Source: Anticarsia gemmatalis (Eukaryota > Arthropoda > Insecta > Lepidoptera > Erebidae). From it: 64,000 bases of DNA. The stretch's first letter is position 1, and each line of letters opens with the position of its first letter. The position numbers and the translations under genes are program-made. Positions 59,788 through 64,000 of the stretch are shown here, piece by piece. The notes beneath the pieces were generated by a model. That model had not been told where the DNA came from. It saw only the letters and a list, made by a program, of their open reading frames with translations, and ran no database searches. The stretch spans positions 13,681,001 to 13,745,000 of the forward strand of contig NC_134776.1 in assembly GCF_050436995.1 (NCBI RefSeq), given 5' to 3'.

Positions 59788-62700
59788 TTTGTAATAAATA
59801 TAAATAAAATAAAAAGTCCTCTCTGCTCTGTCGCGTCAAGGTGTTTTTACATTTTTGCATGAGTCAACAATATTTACACTGTAACATTCGTATGATCAAT
59901 ATATTTATTTTAAAAGTACAATTCGAATCATCACTTTGTTTGCCTGTCTCTATAAAATTCCGCTTCGCTAGAGACAGCAGGACGTGTTGTTTTAAAATTT
60001 TCATTGAGAACAAAAGTCGACGGCGCGGTACGAGCCGTACCGTTGGCTGGAAATATTCAGGTTTCTGCATAAAAATGCTATTAAAACACGACTTCCATGC
60101 GTATTGTCCTGCAAGCTGACTCGTTCATTAAAACTGACGTCGCGATGACCTAAAATCTTGAATTTCGGATGAATAAGTATTACATTCCTCTTAATTGTTT
60201 TGGGAACTCAATCTTCTGTTTTTAACAAAGGTATGAAAAAATAAACTAGAACACAGTAGGTACTGAAAATTTTAGAAAAAGAAGAAAAAAACAAAGAAAG
60301 TTGAAGTTGTTTTATAGTGGAGATGGAAACTAAAAAGAAATCTTCGAGTTTAATACGTAGGCAAAATAAACGAATTAAATTAACTGTTTGTGAAATGAGA
60401 TATGTATTTTACTTTTTTATATGTATTATATAAAAACATATCAAGTTGCAGGTAATTTAAAAGCACTATTATATATAACCTCTAGAGCTAAAGGAATCAG
60501 ATAGACAGACCCGAGAGTAACAGCCTTAATCCCTCGGGCTACAAAACTCTAAAAACTATCTACTTTTATTACTAACTAAAAAGTTTCACGTGTCTTTCAC
60601 AGACTAGCTTTATCCAAAGTAATATGAAACTTACTGGTTATTTTAATGAAATATTTGTAAAGTTTGACGACCTTATGACACTAAACGTGTCGTTATTTCA
60701 TATTCAAAGTACGCCATTATTATGTTAAGCAAGTAAAAAGTAAATTTTATTACTTTCCCGAAGAAAACAAAAAAGATAAACTTATTATTTTAAAAGCCTT
60801 ATTAGATAATATATAAAATTATCCATCTTCTAGAGAACTGTGATTATTATTCCCTGGAATTACTTAGGCAACTTAATTCTATTCTATATTAAATTCTAAG
60901 ATATAATACTCATCATGATTTAGCGAGGACAAGGTAAATTAATTTTAAAAGCATTATAAGAAATAGGTAGTTGTAGTTCTACATAGCGTTTAATAGCTTC
61001 TATCTGTATACATACAATTAAGTATACTAATGACCCGTAAACTCGCTTGAACTGTGTAATTAAATAAAAAGTTTCGGTGTCAGTGCGATCATTAGTGACG
61101 TTTGTAGTTGGTAAACAGTCTAACCTAGTAATTCGCTACAGCGCCTCACTTATCTTCGTTAGAAAGACTCACACACGGACAGTAGCAAACGCGAACACAT
61201 TACACATATACATCACAAGTGTTCGTGAAGGCAAAAGACAGTGAACACAAATCAAAGAAATACACGCTCACAATATCCGCTCAGACACACTGAGACACAT
61301 CGACGTCGACGTTGTCCCGGTTTTCCAATGCCTTGAACTTGAGACACAATGTTACGTATAGTTTTCATGATCAAGTGCAGAGACTAGCCAGAGTATCATA
61401 TGAAAGCCTCGCCTTTTATGCGTGCGTTTTCAATAAGCTCTTTGATGTCTACACTCTAGACTTTAGACTCAAAGCAAAATTGGATTTACCTTAGCTCAGC
61501 TCCTAAGTCAATATCACGTTTGATACGCTATTGTATAAGATTTAAATTCAAAATATATTTTACGTATATTTACTTTAACAAAATTAATTTTAGTAGTTTG
61601 GAGATGGCTTTTAAATTTCTTACTAAAACATTTTCTTCTTTTCTAATGTCTGTTAAAACGGGTTTTGGTATTTTAAACAAAAATGATACTTTTTGCAGTT
61701 TAATGTACATTATTTATTTTAAAAGAGGCTTAAATAAGCTTAAAAGAATTATTATATCAGAATTCCCTCGAAAATAAATTGGATTTCATGTATATTGATG
61801 TGATCGACATAAAACGATTTGTAGGTTGTTGAAGCCGCCAAATAAACTAGATGTCAAAACATTTTTTTAGCACAAATAAACTGTTTCAGTGACGAACATG
61901 CGTTTACTCTGCCCGATAGCGGGATAGGTCAACGTCAGCTCGATGACAGACTTCATAAACCTTTACGAATTTCACAAACTGTTTGCGAAACTTTTAGGTA
62001 CGCAGGGTTCCTCAAAATGTTTTACTTTGCCGTTAAAACAAGCAACTCAAAATGTTTAGTATACACATAATTTTTACAAGTTAAAAGTGTGTGCCCTAGA
62101 TTTGAGTCAAACTTTTTGCGTAGGAGGCTCGTGTTGACATAATTAGGCTCTAATGGATAATTATCTTGGATGAAAACTTGACAGCACAATCGTACGTAAT
62201 TATGTGACGAGGCGGTCAAATATAACAAATTAACCGCACAAGATTGAATATAGAAGAAAATTTCAACCATGATTTTTATCCTTTCATAAATAACTAAGTT
62301 ACTGTTACGAAACTCATTTTGCACAACAATTTACATACTATTTGTGTTATACGCGTTCGGTGGAGTTTTGGGAGTATAAATTAGGGGCTTGTCACAAACA
62401 TTTCGTTTTCTCGTTAAAATAATCTAGAATTCAAAAGTACCTTCCACCCTTAAAATTCCAGAAAATGCTTTTATACATCGTTCGTTTAATGATACAAGTT
62501 GTAAGTCTCTGCAATATGATTACAACGGATAAATAGATTGTTGCTCAGGATTTTGTCGTTGCAATGTAATCTGCTTTCGTGCCTTTAGTCTTACCGCTCT
62601 CGAGTCAATCTAGAAAGGGTTTTATTTAAATCGTCTTACTAGATGGCAATCTGAATGACATACCAAATAGTAACCTTAGAAACAGTAGCTACTCCTAACT

Positions 62701-63333
62701 TCGACTACTTTACTAAAATTTCTAGTCACCCTACAACTATTCTATACTCGGTTCTCTGAACGTGAAAAATCGTTTATTCAGCGGTCAAAACTAGCAACTA
62801 GTAGAAATAATATTCTTTGTTAACTTATAGCTCATTGAGAAAGCTTCAGTTGTTTCTTAGCTCCTTTCCAACCAAACGAACATAATTTTCCTCTTTATAA
62901 TTTCGGCGTAGAGATTGCGTATTACCTGACATAATTTAGCGAAAATCAGTTAAGGAGGTAGATGGCAAACTTATACAAGTTACCACATTCAGTACGCATG
63001 ATCAAAGTAAATTCCTTCCCCTAATAGCATCGCTTTCACGGGTATTGATTCTGATTATTATAGGGGACTGTTATTTGGTTCGTAAAAATTGAAATTTGGA
63101 TACGCAAACGTCGTAAAGCATTCTCGTTCATATTTTATTTATTTTCTTTTTGAAGTTGTACATGATATTGTATATTTACAAAAGTAGTCGACATTAGTAA
63201 ACATTTCAAAGGATGTTATAAATCAAAGGATTCTTCATTTGGCTTCGGGCGGATAGTTTTGTACCTGAATTAGTCAATTTGTTTTCACGCCACCTTAAAA
63301 CGTATTTTGATTTTTCTCTATATTAATATATTT
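59788..63333. other. No gene seen (3.5 kb)
   Basis: AT-rich sequence. The frames at 59841-60119 (92 codons), 61520-61777 and 62022-62324 have no recognisable domain. A small palindrome, CGGTACGAGCCGTACCG, lies at about 60026-60042. Confidence 0.45.
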
Positions 63334-63450
63334 TGAGGGCATGCAAAATCCCCAACCCGCACTTGGCCAGCGTGGTGGACTCAAGGCCTAACCCCTCCCT
63401 CATTACGGGAGGAGACCCTTGCCCAGCAGTGGGACAGTAATGGGTTAAAA
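63334..63450 (+). mobile_element. 5'-truncated LINE 3' tail
   Basis: It runs from tgagggcatgcaaaatcccc to gacagtaatgggttaaaa. It is the best-preserved of the four related tails (others at 11504, 11616 and 31536 minus). It contains gcgtggtggactcaaggcct and gacccttgcccagcagtggg. Confidence 0.75.
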
Positions 63451-64000
63451 TTATTTTTTAATATATTTTAGGAAACTGCCACGATTGATACGACGGAGTT
63501 TACCTACTAACATAATATGTAGCGGGCACGTAGTACACATCGAGTATGTTATTATGAGGATCAGATCCATTCGAACCCATTTGTGATGACACACTACTTT
63601 GTGTAATGGTAGTGGAAGGCGAGCCGATGTTATCTTGCAGATAATGATACGTTATTCATAACTAAGTTTATATACATTCTTGCATAATTACATATAACAC
63701 GCATTTTTCATTTACCTTACGATCAATGATACGTTTCTTTTATTGTACTGCGTAATTACTAGGGACGTTAAAATGTAATATCAGCTTGTGTTTCGGGCAT
63801 GTGGAAGAATTCCTCCGGGTGAAAGTATTCTATGATTTGACTATCTCTGTGATATTTTTCATCTGAATTCATTTAGCCGTTTTTGCATGGAAAAGTAACA
63901 TACATGCATACACTTTTGCTTACCTACTTTTGCGTTATAATATCTGTAGAATTTCTTGTTACCTGGCAATGGCAGAAGGAGTCACCTTTTTATTGGACAT
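63451..64000. other. No gene seen
   Basis: AT-rich sequence to the window end. Nothing recognised. Confidence 0.5.

Noticed and set aside
61520..61777. 85-codon AT-rich frame
   Set aside because: Phe/Lys/Ile-dominated composition, no splice or promoter context.
1..64000. CRISPR arrays, prophage, operons or viral insertions
   Set aside because: No regularly spaced short repeats, no prokaryotic gene clusters and no recognisable viral protein were seen; the repeats present are eukaryotic transposons.

Overview
The window reads as AT-rich nuclear DNA of a moth or butterfly (Lepidoptera). The main evidence is the repeat content: several Lep1-type and related non-autonomous Helitrons (5' TC, 3' hairpin plus CTAG, inserted between A and T), a tRNA-derived SINE, a 5S-rRNA-derived SINE, 3' tails of non-LTR retrotransposons and a piggyBac-type element. 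The species cannot be fixed. There are no bacterial-style operons, no CRISPR and no rRNA or tRNA gene. Nearly all open frames here are under 110 codons and look like chance openings in AT-rich sequence.

Protein-coding content is very low. The one convincing coding exon is at 9983-10168 (+). It has a splice acceptor, a canonical EF-hand loop, the conserved C-terminal region of calaxin/EFCAB1-type proteins, a stop codon, and an AATAAA signal 74 bp after the stop. It is probably the last exon of a gene whose earlier exons lie to the left, so roughly 1-9980 is probably intron or flank. A second gene may start near 33.6 kb (+): a CpG-rich patch of about 550 bp holds a likely untranslated first exon ending at a strong splice donor (33795/33796). 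The 30 kb to its right would then be a long first intron.

Layout: 1-2.4 kb, Helitrons and a SINE; 3.5-4.65 kb, a TTAA-flanked piggyBac derivative with a decayed transposase C-terminus; 5.2 kb, a SINE; 10 kb, the EF-hand terminal exon; 11-12.5 kb, a Helitron, a doublet of LINE tails, a 51-bp perfect hairpin and a GC-rich terminal-inverted-repeat element; 19-21 kb, a hairpin, a foldback MITE and a Helitron; 31.3-32.2 kb, a local three-copy repeat; 33.5-34.1 kb, the CpG-rich promoter candidate; 37.7-38.6 kb, three tandem copies of a unit of about 310 bp; 40.6-41.2 kb, a Helitron carrying a nested MITE array; 52-54.9 kb, a MITE pair and an 824-bp tandem duplication; 58.7-59 kb, the 5S-derived SINE; 59.7 kb, a long foldback; 63.4 kb, a LINE tail.

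The most interesting structure is a foldback MITE family (ends TRCCTCGATTCTCTAC, inverted repeats about 36 bp, about 180 bp long). It has seven full or partial copies at five loci plus one solo end. The better-preserved copies are flanked by a 3-bp CAG/CTG target duplication. In two places copies sit in tandem with a single CTG between them, as if the element had re-inserted into its own target duplication. I cannot assign this family to a superfamily from sequence alone.
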